DNA of 64,000 bases from Cyanodermella asteris (taxonomy: Eukaryota; Ascomycota; Lecanoromycetes; Ostropales; Stictidaceae), in assembly GCA_900618795.1 (NCBI GenBank), contig UYJD01000004.1, positions 161,289 through 225,288 of the forward strand, given 5' to 3'. Below are positions 34,673-45,727 of this stretch, in pieces. The notes under the pieces are model-generated. The model made no database searches and had not been told where the DNA came from. It saw only the letters and a program-made list of their open reading frames with translations. Position 1 is the stretch's first letter. Each line of letters begins with the position of its first letter. The translations under genes and the position numbers were made by a program.

Positions 34673-35690
34673 AGGTCAAATCAGCTGCCTGGTGCCCGCT
34701 ATGGACTGTGCTTCAGGAGATTACCTCACCCTTTGAGTTGGCATCTGCTTGCTGGAAAATGGCTTGTTCCATCATGCATGTATCCGATGCCCTGAAAGCA
34801 AGCTCTCGCCGCACCTGCGCGATAGTGGTGGGTCATCGCTGCGCCAAATCCGTTCCCAGTTCACCTATGACAACTTCTTGATAGGGGCGAACGCCGAGAC
34901 AATGTCCAAGCAAGTTCCACTGACGTTTTGAATCTCCTCCACCTCTGCACCAGCCTGCCCTTCTCGCAAGGGAGGACTTGCACTTCGTCTACATGGCATC
35001 AACAGCTTTGGAAACTCCTGCTTAAGGGTGGCCGAGTGCAAAGCTAGACTCACACCAGCTCAATCGATCCCGATCATTCCCTGACAGCGACGACAGCCAC
35101 CGTCGGCCCTTTCACAACACCCCCTCCGGCCCCTTTCCCCAGCAATACGGCTCCCGAGGTCCACGGCGCCGAGTACAGTCATCGTCGTCGGCTTCCATCG
35201 GCTTCTCTCTCAACCCAACGAGCTCGGGCTATCCTCGAAGCCTAGTACGGTGCTTTGAGAAGCCCATTGACACTAACAATAGCCTTTCCTCCTCGTGGTC
35301 CTCAAGCTCCAAGCCTTCCCATTGGGTCTGCTTTCCCACGCTAGCAAGACTGTGAGTGTTCTTGCTGGTGAAGTGTCCGACCATGAATCATGGTATCGAA
35401 ATGATTTGAGTGTTGGGCTCGGTACCACAATCCCAGCAACGTCTATGGGTTATTTAGTCAGGCAGCTTTCTCTCCGTCTTCCCTTGTCATTCCACATTTC
35501 TGGCACTGGGTCTTTCCGCTCTCACGACACGACATCATTCCTTGCTCCACGAGGCATTACCTCGATCTCCTCGACCTTTAATTCTCTTTCGAATGCCTCC
35601 TGGGCACTTGTGTGAGGCTTTCTTGACGTTACCTGCTCGACTTTACCTTTCCCTCTCTCAGTCACTCTCCACGTCCCCATACTTTCCAGC
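34673..35690. other. intergenic region
   Basis: A plus-strand open frame without ATG at 35062-35352 has an S/P/R-rich composition (for example RSFPDSDDSHRRPFHNTPSG) that could be a relic of a disordered protein. Otherwise I see nothing. Confidence 0.35.
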
Positions 35691-36556
35691 ATGACGCGGC
35701 AAGACGAGGCTCAAATTCCCTGGACGGATGCCGATGTCGACAAACTGCTCAGTCTCTACAGATCTGGCGTCAAGCCGGCACGTTTACATCTGCATTTTGA
35801 CGGCAAAAGGTCGTATCAATCGTGCTATCTTAAGCTGCAACGATACCGGAGACAGCGATTGGGCGAAAAGAGCATCTCGGCGCACTATGATCGTCGAGCG
35901 CCAGTGCCTGATGCGCTCAGAAAAAGAAAAGCAAAAAGAAGTCGAGCTGACGCTATCCAACCGAGAGGAAGTAGTGTGATGAAGCTCGAAATACTGAAGA
36001 ACCGTCCAACCAACCTGAAGGAGGACAGATGGAACGATGATGGAGAAGAAGAAGAAGAAGAATACGACGACGACGACGACGACGACGACGATGATGATGA
36101 TGCTGAAATGATCGAGACTGAAGCCAGTATCGCCAACGACGACGATGCAATGAACGAAAACGAAGCCAGTATTGCCACCGAATACAAGTACAGCACCAAT
36201 GAAGAATCCGAAAACGATGCCAGGAAGGCCAAAATACCGCCGCCCAATTTGCATCAAGCTTTCCAGGCACACGCACCTCGGCCTCAAGCAAGAGATTGTC
36301 AAATCGTAAGTTCAAACATCCATCCTGAGCCTTGACGGGCCCACTGCAGTCTTATTTTTCAGACATGGTTGACTTTTTCGCGAACTCCGCTTCAAATGCG
36401 GACATGGACACTGACCAGACTGAACAGAAGATCTTCGTGTGTCCACCGTCGCCCAACCATCCTGAAATCTGGTTGGACAAGATGCTCCGCACCAGAGGCG
36501 ATTCGGACTTCCTTAAAGCTCAGTGCATAAGGCTGAAGCGCCAACGAAACAGCTGA
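35691..36556 (+). CDS. Myb/SANT-like gene 3, acidic; 3' structure uncertain
   Basis: ATG 35691 opens a 214-codon frame that ends at 36335. The N-terminus has the same module as the two related genes (IPWTDADVDKLLSLYRSGVK...HFDGKRSYQSCYLKL), followed by a basic stretch and a long E/D tract (about 36043-36100). A good donor (GTAAGT at 36307) and acceptor (TTTTTCAG at 36360) would add an exon whose best frame (MVDFFANSASNADMDTDQ... to 36556) ends like the last exon of Myb-like gene 1 (LDKMLRTRG...RLKRQRN against LDMLVRCES...MRQIRGQR). To reach that exon in phase, the coding frame before the intron would have to shift between about 36190 and 36215, where the alternative frame also looks protein-like. 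So either a frameshift is present or the short form is used. It is probably nuclear and DNA-binding. Confidence 0.55.
36043..36100. repeat. GAA/GAC trinucleotide tract
   Basis: Consecutive GAA then GAC/GAT codons giving a poly-E/poly-D run in Myb-like gene 3. It is likely length-variable. Confidence 0.9.
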
Positions 36557-37926
36557 GGTGAGCAACGCCTCACGCCCAAGGGGTCGAATTCGAGTGTTGT
36601 CGCTGATCGTCATGCCGATAATTAGATCTGTGGCTGCCGACTGATGCTACGAAGAGTGCTTGCCGACAACAGTGTGATGGGTGGCACAGCTGATTGGAGG
36701 GTTTTGGAGTTTTCTTGGTGAATGGCTGGCGATTTTGTCTCGGCTAAATGCGAACGACAGAAAGTGCAAATCGAGATGCTTGTCTTGGAGAAAGGTGTTG
36801 TTGCTCACGACAATCGGCCCGTGTCGTCGTGAGACAATTGTGCGGCAGACTTGCTCTAGTGTGTCGTCTATGATCTGCAGTCCGATCCGCCAACGTCAGC
36901 CTTGTCGTCGTTGGTAGACTGTACTTGCTGGGCTCAGTGGGATGCGGCAGCTTGTTGCGCTATCGCGCGGGTGATCGGACAGGATTGCAGGGGTTGTCTA
37001 TTCCGCAGCCATTGTTTATATGGAGTTAGCCCAGTCAGGCGTACGATCCATGTTTGTTTTATCCATGCGCTCTGCAAGAGACATCTAGAGACCTGCGGAA
37101 CCAGGTTCTCGAGTACCTGCTATGGGACTCATAAAGCTATCTCACCAAGTGATCAACGAAGTGTCTGAGACTGTCGCGTAGCACTCGTTCTACAGTACGC
37201 ACGGAGAAATCTACGACTGCGTTCGCATGACACCTGTCATGGTACTGCTGGAGCCCTCTGTTGGGCTGGTGCCACCGCAAGGGCAATTGGCGCGTGAGCG
37301 ACGACATGCGAAGAGGCGTTACCACGAGGTTCCCCACCCTTCTTCGGTCAGGTCGTTCGCTCGAGGAAGGTTATGTACATTCGATATTTGTCGATATTGG
37401 CAGCGAAAGGAGCGTGCGTTGGAGAGTAAGGGCAGCATTCAGATCTCGACATGGAGGCTTCGGAAGTAGGTCTATGTTTGCCTTGGTGATCGTGAACTTT
37501 CTACATAGATCTCGTGATTTCGATTCTTCCTCACAGAAGAGCGATGAACCTTGCAATGAGTTCACTACACGATAACACTATGCTGTCATGCCGAAATTCA
37601 TCCTGGGTGAGGCTGGCTGATGCATCGACGTCGGAATGGAGATGGACCGTGCTGTACCTTCATCTCCAACGCTAAGCCCAAAATGGAAACGTGCGGCTTC
37701 CAGGATTCAAGGTTCAAATCAGCTCTGTATCTGGAGAACACTTGTACATGCAAGAGCGTCAAATCACGCCGGCATCAGCTACTTGTTTGCGTCACCACTG
37801 GATCACGCATTATGATAGGAGTGAATCCTTGCGTCCATATTCACGACCGCCGACATCAGTTTCTCCGCACCAAAAAAACCAACCCCCCATCATTTTGACA
37901 CGCTGTATCGTGATCGTACGGCAATC
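36557..37926. other. intergenic region
   Basis: A long spacer before HOS2. A plus-strand frame at about 37260-37575 has some protein character (SDDMRRGVTTRFPTLLRSG...) but no ATG or domain. Nothing else is supported. Confidence 0.35.
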
Positions 37927-39339
37927 ATGCCTCGTCCAAAGATTGTCCAAGAATTCCAGTATCCGACGCGCGGGAGCACTGCAACGTTGAGTCTGGATGA
38001 CAAGATTGCCATGTCATGCGCCGAGAACGAATTCACACGGCCCAAAGGCTACACCGTCTCCTTTCACGCGAATCCGGAGATCGAAAAGCACCACTTCGGT
38101 ATGACCCACCCCATGAAGCCGTGGCGCTTGACATTGGCCAATAAGATCATCTTTGCATACGGAATGCACAACGCCATGGACCTGTACGTGTCCAGGGCGG
38201 CGACGGAGCAGGAGCTCACCCAATTCCACACCGAGGACTACATTCATGCTCTGCAGACAACGAATCCGTTCAACATACAGTGGGACACGCTGGCCGAGAC
38301 CCACAAACAATGGAATTTTGGCGACGATTGTCCTATCTTTGACGGGTTGTATAATTATGTTTCGCTTTATGCGGGAGGCTCCCTGGACGCGGCGCGCAAG
38401 CTGTGCAATGGGCAGTCGGATATTGCGGTCAACTGGTCCGGTGGCCTGCATCATGCCAAAAAGAGTGAAGCCAGCGGCTTCTGCTATATCAACGATATCG
38501 TACTGGCGATTATGGAGCTCTTACTATATCATCCGCGGGTGCTCTACATCGATATTGATGTCCACCACGGCGACGGAGTCGAGCAGGCATTCTGGTCCAC
38601 CGATCGAGTCATGACACTTTCTTTCCATAAGTTCGCAGAGGATCGATTCTTCCCTGGAACCGGCGGGATGGACGACACAGGGCCTAAGCATCCATCCAAT
38701 CCCGGAGCACACCACGCACTGAACGTCCCCCTGAACGATGGTGTTGAGGACGAGCAGTACATCCACCTCTTCAAGACCATCGTCGACGACTGCGTAAAGT
38801 CATACCGACCAACAGCCATCGTCCTGCAATGCGGCGGCGACTCTCTCGGCGGCGACCGACTAGGCGTCTTCAACCTGAACATCAAGGCACACGGCGCCTG
38901 CGCCGAACACACCAAGAAATACAACCTTCCCCTTCTGGTCCTTGGCGGCGGCGGCTACATACCTCGCAATGTCGCTCGTCTCTGGGCTTATGAGACGGCA
39001 ATCATGATCGGGAGCACAGACATCCATCCGAACCTCCCGGCACACACGCCGTTCCTCGACCATTTTGCGCCCGACAAGAGCTTGTTCCCGCCGCTGAGCG
39101 AATGGAAGCGGTACAACAACCAGAATCCGGCTCCGTACATACGGGATCTGATACGAAATATTCGGGAGCAGTTGAGGTACATTGAAGCCGCGCCCAGCGT
39201 CCAAATGACGCAATTGCCGCCAAATGTTGGCGAACTGCGGGAGGAGCTGGAGCGAGAGTATAGGGAGAGAGAGAATGAATCATACAGGCAAAAGAAGGAA
39301 GCTGGAAAGGGCATCTCGGGGGAGTTGTATCGCGACTGA
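37927..39339 (+). CDS. HOS2: class I histone deacetylase, Hos2 type
   Basis: An intronless gene of 470 residues. It is a complete zinc-dependent (arginase-deacetylase fold) HDAC: HPMKPWR near 61-67, NWSGGLHHAKKSEASGFCY with the catalytic His pair at 175-176, the zinc ligands in YIDIDVHHGDG (Asp211, His213), FFPGTG, LQCGGDSLGGDRLG, and LGGGGY with the transition-state tyrosine. The N-terminal KPWRLTLANKI and the length fit the Hos2/HosA subgroup rather than Rpd3, which has a longer acidic tail. In yeast, Hos2 is in the Set3C complex and deacetylates H3/H4 in transcribed regions. In filamentous fungi it affects development and secondary metabolism. All catalytic residues are present. Confidence 0.93.
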   Translation: MPRPKIVQEFQYPTRGSTATLSLDDKIAMSCAENEFTRPKGYTVSFHANPEIEKHHFGMTHPMKPWRLTLANKIIFAYGMHNAMDLYVSRAATEQELTQFHTEDYIHALQTTNPFNIQWDTLAETHKQWNFGDDCPIFDGLYNYVSLYAGGSLDAARKLCNGQSDIAVNWSGGLHHAKKSEASGFCYINDIVLAIMELLLYHPRVLYIDIDVHHGDGVEQAFWSTDRVMTLSFHKFAEDRFFPGTGGMDDTGPKHPSNPGAHHALNVPLNDGVEDEQYIHLFKTIVDDCVKSYRPTAIVLQCGGDSLGGDRLGVFNLNIKAHGACAEHTKKYNLPLLVLGGGGYIPRNVARLWAYETAIMIGSTDIHPNLPAHTPFLDHFAPDKSLFPPLSEWKRYNNQNPAPYIRDLIRNIREQLRYIEAAPSVQMTQLPPNVGELREELEREYRERENESYRQKKEAGKGISGELYRD

Positions 39340-39738
39340 TGAGCTGTAGGTTTGGTGTATGTCAGCCCGATCTGGTCAGCTCTCACAGGCTGCGTGGCCT
39401 GGCCGAGACCAGCGCCGCGGATGCTGATACAGGGCCTCCTAACTACTCAATGCACAGTCAGGAAGTGCGCCATTACCAGCTACCAGAGCAAGGAGTCCGA
39501 AGCTCCTCCTTTGCATCATCCCTGGAATCCGCAGCACGAGCACGTATTCAGGCCATTGGATGAGCCTTTTGTTGAGCCATGTACAGCCATCAATCGAAAA
39601 CGTACACCAACGACGTCCCATTGAATCACCCACTCGCGGCACAAAGGCGTCTACGGACCTAAGTCCATACGGTTTACGCCTAGAAGGCATGGTTTGGAAC
39701 GAAGGGGGGGAAGTTGCCTAGCTAGGGAACTTTTGACA

Positions 39739-40384
39739 GCGCAACTCGCAGTCATTTCTACGCAAAGAAGTTTGACAACTTGGGACACGGGAGAGCCAGC
39801 CACGTCTGTCAGAAGTAAGAGTTTAGATACAGCTGCGAATACGTATGGCATGCCTTATCCGATCATTGACTGGAGCGTGATTCTGACACCTGAAGCAACG
39901 TGATTTACGAGCAACAGCCCATACAACCAAGTCGGACACACACGGGTAGACGGCTCTGCTCAATTCGACGGCCTAGAATCCGGCCATTCTTTGCCAGACG
40001 GAGCTCAGAAACATTCAGTGGGCTATGCTCACCAGCTCCATTGCTTGGTTCGTCTGCGCCCTGAATCCTATCCCCACAGCTGACTCGTTTTAGTGTGCGA
40101 TCCGACGAGTGTCCTTGGAGCTGTTGGAGGAGTCGGTCAATGTCACCGAGTTAACGGCCAATGCGGGACGCGAGGATGATCCATATTGCATTCTCTAAGG
40201 GTTTGAAGTCTGGCACTTGACACGTTGCCTTGATTATGCTCGACAGGCGTTGCATTGCGTTGGAGACATTGCCTTAGAGTGGCCCAGAGACTTCTCTGGA
40301 ACCCCAGTTGCCGTCGGATGGGACACTCCACGCAGGCGTGTTGACCGGAACGAACTCCAAACAAACATGAAGGGCACTGGATGA
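39739..40384 (+). pseudogene. UstYa-like (DUF3328) gene, decayed
   Basis: Both hallmark motifs of the UstYa/DUF3328 oxidase family are present. The first is HQLHCL followed by VRLR (40030-40047 and on). The second is the CLDYARQALHC block (40226-40258), here preceded by TR where the family usually has H-x-H, then D-x-ALEW and a GW motif up to the stop at 40384. The frame is interrupted by a TGA at 39901-39903 (same frame as HQLHCL) and a TAA at 40196-40198 (same frame as the second motif). An intron between about 40060 and 40094 is plausible. No N-terminal membrane helix or start codon is evident. Intact relatives act in cyclisation or oxidation steps of fungal peptide natural products. No such cluster is adjacent, so this is a relic. 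Confidence 0.7.
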
Positions 40385-41583
40385 GTCTGAATCGTATGAC
40401 AGACAAACGAATAGGATACTGTGCCCATAAATTGCCCACTCTTACATTCTTCATGGAAAGTGAACTTCTCTTGCGAATGCAGCGTACAGTTGGCTCGCCA
40501 CGATGCCTATGGAGTAAAACCCGGCTATAACCACCGCAGTCATTGCGGTTGTGCCACATGTGCCGAACTGGGTCCTGATGCCGACGTTGGCATGATCAGC
40601 AACATATGCCTGATGAAAGCCAGCTGCAACGGAAGTCAGACAAATAAGAGGTAGAGTCTGCCTTGTACACCAACAGCGTAGGTTTTTAACTTTAAGCTCA
40701 TATTACGACTGCGTGATTTCATGATTTCATGATGAGTTGATCACTGTCCATGTTCTGACCTGAGTCCCTTCCAATTCAGATAGCACCTAGGACGCCACAT
40801 GCTTTCCGTTTATATGGGCAGACTCTTCACCAATACGCAAATCTCGAAGCTGTGTTGGCGGCCGATGATCAATTCCTTGGGCGGCCTCCGACAAGCCCAC
40901 GAGCTGGACCACTGCGGCCGACAGCTGCAGGGTCTGCCCTTCTGATGAGGGACAAAGACAGACTATGGAAAAGAGTTCACGCCCAGATCCCCTCCTACAT
41001 AATGCAAAATTTTAAGGACTTCACACTACAGAGATATCCAAACCACCTTCTCAGATACTGCAACTCCTGTGGGGCTTGCTGGATTTGATCAACATGGCCC
41101 CAAGAATTGCATTCATTGGCATGGGCAACATGGGCAAGGTAAGCTCGATTGCGATGAGCTTCTGGCCACGCGACGACAGCTTGAAATCAACGCCTCTGTG
41201 TTGGTATCCAACGAGGTGTCTGCGCGACAGCTTCTGTCACTCTGCCTTGAGCCAGATGAGTATAATTGAAATTCAGCAATGATGTTTTACGATGGTCGCC
41301 CATGGTCAGCGGGCCGGGTAAGTATTGGCGAATCTCATGTTGAAGAAGTCAAGGCCGGAAGAGAAGAGTGAGGCGTCGGCATGTGATCGACACTGGCGAT
41401 GCGGGTGTCGTCGGCGATGGAGAGCTGCGCTTCCGACGGAATTACGGACCCCGTGGGGTTCGAAACTACGACTTTAGATGCGACACCATCTTCCGCTCCA
41501 TCATATGCTTTCGCTTGTGATAGTTGTCTTGCCCTAACACCTGCGTCTTGGACTGCCTTGTGATTATTTAGTACGCAATTGCC
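40385..41583. other. intergenic region with an orphan exon
   Basis: Apart from the orphan dinucleotide-binding exon at 41094-41138, I see no supportable gene. A frame at 40852-41088 has no recognisable domain. Confidence 0.4.
41094..41138 (+). pseudogene. orphan Rossmann first exon (GMGNMG)
   Basis: ATG 41094 encodes MAPRIAFIGMGNMGK, ending exactly at a consensus donor (GTAAGC). This is the typical N-terminus of 3-hydroxyisobutyrate/6-phosphogluconate-type dehydrogenases, with the beta-alpha-beta NAD(P) loop GxGxxG. I find no continuation of the family before the acyl-CoA dehydrogenase starts at 41584, so it is probably a leftover of a lost gene, or coincidence. Confidence 0.35.
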
Positions 41584-42947
41584 ATGTCGTCTTTCTCCCG
41601 AAGCTTCCGGCCTTTGGCCAGACTGAGCGTCAACACGCGCCCTCGTTCATTGCCACGACCAAGCTTCTATCGCCTAAGGTTCGTTATCCCTTTCCTGGGG
41701 CGTCAAACCGTTTGATTGACACAGCATTCAGCCGACCTCTATCCACAACAGCCAGCCGCCGCAATGCCACCGAACTCGCCGACGTACCTCCCTCGCCACT
41801 CTCCCACCTGACTGAAGTCGAATCGATGATGGCCGAAACCGTGAAGAAGCTAGCCGCCGATGTGATCGCACCAAGGGTCCGAGCCATGGATGAGGAGGAG
41901 AAGATGGCGCCGGAAGTCATCGAGCAGCTTTTCGAGGCCGGCCTCATGGGCATCGAGATTCCTGAGGATTTCGGTGGATCCGGCATGAACTTCACGTCGG
42001 CCATTATCGCCATCGAGGAGCTCGCACGCGTTGATCCATCCGTATCCGTCATGTGCGATGTCCACAATACGCTCGTCAACACCACAATTATGAAGTACGG
42101 CACCGAGGCGAGCAAGCGAAAGTGGCTGCCGAAGCTGGCCACGAACACACTGGGAAGCTTCTGCTTGTCGGAGCCGGCCAGCGGGAGTGATGCGTTCGCC
42201 ATGAAGTCGCGGGCGGAAAAGACGGCGGATGGCTACAGGATCAACGGTGGCAAAATGTGGATCACAAACGGTGCCGAGGCGGGTTTCTACATCGTCTTCG
42301 CCAACCTCGACCCGAGCAAGGGCTACAAGGGCATTTCGGCGTTCATTGTCGAGAAGGGCACCAAGGGTTTCGAGATTGCCAAGAAGGAGAAGAAGCTCGG
42401 TATCAAGGCCAGCAGCACGTGCGTGCTGAACTTTGACGATGTCGAGATTCCGAAGGAGAACTTGCTCGGTGTTGAGGGCCAGGGTTACAAATATGCTATT
42501 GGGATCCTCAACGAGGGCCGCATTGGTATCGCAGCCCAGATGACCGGTCTTGCGCTTGGCGCGTGGGAGAACGCCGTCAAGTACGTCTGGAACGATCGCA
42601 AGCAGTTCGGCCAGCTGGTCGGCGAGTTCCAGGGCATGCAGCACCAGATTGCGCAGGCGTACACTGAGATCTGCGCCGCGAGGGCTATGGTTTACAACGC
42701 GTCGAGGAAGAAGGAGGCCGGCGAGGACTTCATCATGGATGCCGCCATGGCGAAGCTGTACTCCAGCCAGGTTGCGCAGCGCGTATCTGGGTCTGCGATT
42801 GAGTGGATGGGTGGCATGGGTTTCGTTCGTGAGGGAATTGCGGAGAAGTTCTGGAGGGACAGCAAGATTGGTGCCATTTACGAAGGCACCAGCAATATCC
42901 AACTGCAGACTATCGCGAAGACGCTCCAGAAGGAGTACACTACGTAA
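41584..42947 (+). CDS. short/branched-chain acyl-CoA dehydrogenase
   Basis: Two exons, 41584-41678 and 41732-42947 (GTTCGT...TTCAG, phase 2). The product is 436 residues. The first exon and the start of the second give a basic, Ser/Arg-rich mitochondrial presequence (MSSFSRSFRPLARLS...). The flavoenzyme core is complete: IEELARVDPSVSVMCDVHNTL, LSEPASGSDAF, KMWITNGAEAGFY, GIKASSTCVLNFDDVEIP, the RKQFGQLVGEFQ helix, and IYEGTSNIQLQTIAK with the catalytic base Glu416. These features resemble the ACADSB/ACADS group, which oxidises 2-methylbutyryl-CoA or butyryl-CoA in isoleucine/valine or fatty-acid breakdown and passes electrons to ETF. The exact chain preference is an inference. Confidence 0.9.
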
Positions 42948-43823
42948 GAAGTGGTCGAGGGGTTATGTGTTTGTACATAGCGAAAGCAAGTCGGAAAACT
43001 GGATTCAAACATTTACAACGACACGGTAAAGTCACGGTCATCAACGGCAGCTAGATCCCTGCGCAAGAGATTCCTCATACATTTGGTCGCTAAAGCACCA
43101 CCCTTATAGCAGTACCTGAGACAGCATATCCTCGAGTAGATTCATCGCTACATGCTCTAGTATCCAGCTATGTATCTAGACAGGTGTTCGGCTAGGTGTC
43201 TATTGTAATACTCGTTCAAGTACTCAAGCAACTACGTGAGCAAACACTCAAGCAAATACACGAGTAAGTAATTCGGCAAGTACTCAGACAAGTACTCCGG
43301 TAAATGCTCTGGCAAGCACTCCGGCAGGTACTCGGCCGATGCCACGGGAAGTATTCAAGAGAGCACCTTGCCAAGTACCGAGCTGCATAGTTGAGCCGGC
43401 TACTCGGCTGCGCAGTCTTGTAAGTATGCATTCGGCCATTGACTGAATCGCTCTGGGAAGAAATCCAACGCCTCCCCAACGGTCAATGCGCTGTTGTAGC
43501 TGACGTCAGCCAAACATCGCGTCGACTTCTCGTCCCATCTCAAGTCCATCTCAGCTTTTGGCTTGGAGTAGTCGATAGGCAGCTTGATAGCCTTGAGTTT
43601 AAATGAGGCGCCAGCGCTCCCCGCTTATGCGCAATGGTCAAGCTTTATGCTCCGCAGCGGTCCGCCGATGGCGCCATCTGCCCGCGTCGGTCACAATCCA
43701 GTTGACTTCACGCACCGACCATGAGGTTATAGACCTTCAATGCACGATTGAATATCAATCTACCATTACGACGAGACTGTAATCTCTTGTGCTTCTCAGT
43801 ATATCCTACTCGTCGCGTTAGAG
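42948..43823. other. intergenic region with minisatellite
   Basis: The 3' flank of the acyl-CoA dehydrogenase and 5' flank of the oxygenase. It contains the 12-bp repeat tract listed separately and no gene. Confidence 0.45.
43130..43425. repeat. degenerate 12-bp minisatellite, about 20+ units
   Basis: Successive 12-base units can be written without gaps. The consensus is close to GCAAGTACTCNG (for example GCAAGTACTCAG, ACAAGTACTCCG, GTAAATGCTCTG, GCAAGCACTCCG and GCAGGTACTCGG at 43276-43335). Units towards both edges drift further from consensus. A related tract occurs at 25655-25770. Confidence 0.75.
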
Positions 43824-45148
43824 ATGTCGTTCGATGCCATCCCAGTCCTTGACCTTTCACAGGCTCGAGACCCAGCCACGAAAGCACAGTTTCTGAAAGA
43901 CCTGCGGCGCGCTCTGATCGAAGTGGGCTTCTTATATATCAGTAACACTGGCATCCCCGACGACCTCATCCAGCAAGTCATCCAAAATGGTCAGGCGTTC
44001 TTCAAATTGCCAAATGAGGCGAAGTTGGCCTGTCAGATGAAGAACCAGCCGTCTTTTCTAGGTGCGTCGATCCATGAGTCGCATGAGACACGACTACACG
44101 TTTCTGTTGCGCTGTATACGCTCACATGAATCCCGAGTCTTAGGCTCTCGGGTTTGCAGATTCGCTCAGTCTCGACGTGCCCAACACAGCTAATATACCT
44201 ATAGGTTATAATGTGCTCGGTGGCGAAATTACCGCCCATGCAATTGACTGGCGAGAACAAGTAGACATTTCGACGCCACACCCAACACGAACCCCCGATC
44301 AACCTCTGTACTATAATCTATACGGACCAAACCAATGGCCTGAGCCCTCGTACCTCCCATCATTTCGGCCGACATTTGAAGACTACATCTCTCGCATGTC
44401 TGATCTCAGCATATCCTTCACCTCTCTGATTGCCGAAGCACTTGACATGCCCGCATCTGCCTTTGAAAAGTTCTTCGAGCCCAATCAGCAACACAAACTC
44501 AAAGTCGTTCGATACCCGGATTTGGATGAGCTTGGTGTACCACCACCGGCTACTGCCGAGGAGGCTGAGAGGCAGTCACAGGGCGTTGGACCCCACAAAG
44601 ACAGCATGCTAACAAGCTACCTGTTGCAAGCTTCCGAACATCGTGGTCTGCAAGCGCAGAACATGGCTGGCGAATGGATTGATTGCCCGCCAAAAGCAGG
44701 CACTTTGGTCGTCGCGTTGGGACAGGGTATTGAAGCCGTGACACACGGAGTTTGTCAATCCACCACGCATCGTGTGTTGTCGCCGCAACGAGGACTCGGA
44801 TCAAGGTACAGCATCCCCTTCTTCCAGGGTGTGAGTTACAATGGGGACTTCTCGAGCGTGGATGTGCCGGACCACGTCAAAAAGGAGAAGGAAGAATTCT
44901 TGGACCGAGCAGGAGGACGCAAGGACGATGTTGAGTTCACCTTCTTCAAGGGTGGGAGGTTCAAAAACTTTGGAGAGGCAACGCTGTACAATAGAGCGAA
45001 GAGCCACATGGACGTCACGGAAAGGTGGTATCCGGATCTGTTCAAACAGATACAGGAGGACCGTGCAAACGGTCTGGCCGTCAATGGTAACCTCCCAGAC
45101 AGGGCGCAGCAAGCGGTCCTTCCGGCAAAGACTGTCGAGGCCCATTGA
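43824..45148 (+). CDS. 2-oxoglutarate/Fe(II) oxygenase, IPNS-like
   Basis: Two exons, 43824-44061 and 44205-45148 (GTGCGT...CTATAG, phase 1). The product is 393 residues. The N-terminal DIOX_N part is MSFDAIPVLDLSQARD...GFLYISNTGIP. The jelly-roll core holds the iron triad His210-x-Asp212 (GPHKDSMLT) and His268 (STTHRVL), and the 2-oxoglutarate anchor Arg280-x-Ser282 (GSRYSIPFF). This layout matches the isopenicillin N synthase-like superfamily. These enzymes hydroxylate, desaturate or cyclise small molecules, and many fungal members lie in metabolite clusters. No partner enzymes are next to this one, and the substrate is unknown. Confidence 0.88.
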
Positions 45149-45727
45149 CAAAACCCCATCGCCCAGCCGCCATTGACACATGTGCCACCACTAGCTTGCT
45201 CGCCACGTCAGCTCCTTAAGAACAAGTGGATTCGCCGATTGCAATGCAGCATCATTTCCTCCGGTCAGAACAGATCGTGTCGTGTCTTGCTTGGCCGATG
45301 CTTATGAGTTTGTTCCGGGACCGCCACGTCAGGGGTTGGGAGGGTCGGTTCAGCATATTCAGTCCAGTCAATTTTGTGTCCTCGTCAGTTGCTCTATGGA
45401 TAGCTTTGCGAAGAGAACAGCTTGATCACGGAAGAGTTCATCGTTGATACGATATTAAGCCACCGATGTATAGCCCGTTTTTACCGCAAAATTGTCCATC
45501 AAGCATTGATTAGTCTTTCGTACCCTGTTCGGATGATCCAGCATTAGGAGAACAATATGTTGTCTCTTGCATGTCTCGAACTGAACAGACTGTTCTCGTA
45601 TCAACGCTTCGTGCTCCTTGATCGTCAATTTTCTTTTGTTGCAAAGACGTCGGCCGGTGGCGTCACAGCTTCACCGGCAACCGCGCACTGAAGGCGCTAT
45701 GGCTTCCGATCAAGTAGAAAGAAGCCT
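45149..45727. other. intergenic region
   Basis: The 3' flank of the oxygenase. Nothing recognisable. Confidence 0.4.

Noticed and set aside
41850-42902. 350-codon minus-strand ORF
   Set aside because: Antisense of the acyl-CoA dehydrogenase. It is open because of codon bias, not because it is a gene.
43216-43479. Cysteine- and serine-rich minus-strand ORF
   Set aside because: It arises from the 12-bp minisatellite, whose period is a multiple of three, so the periodic peptide is a by-product.
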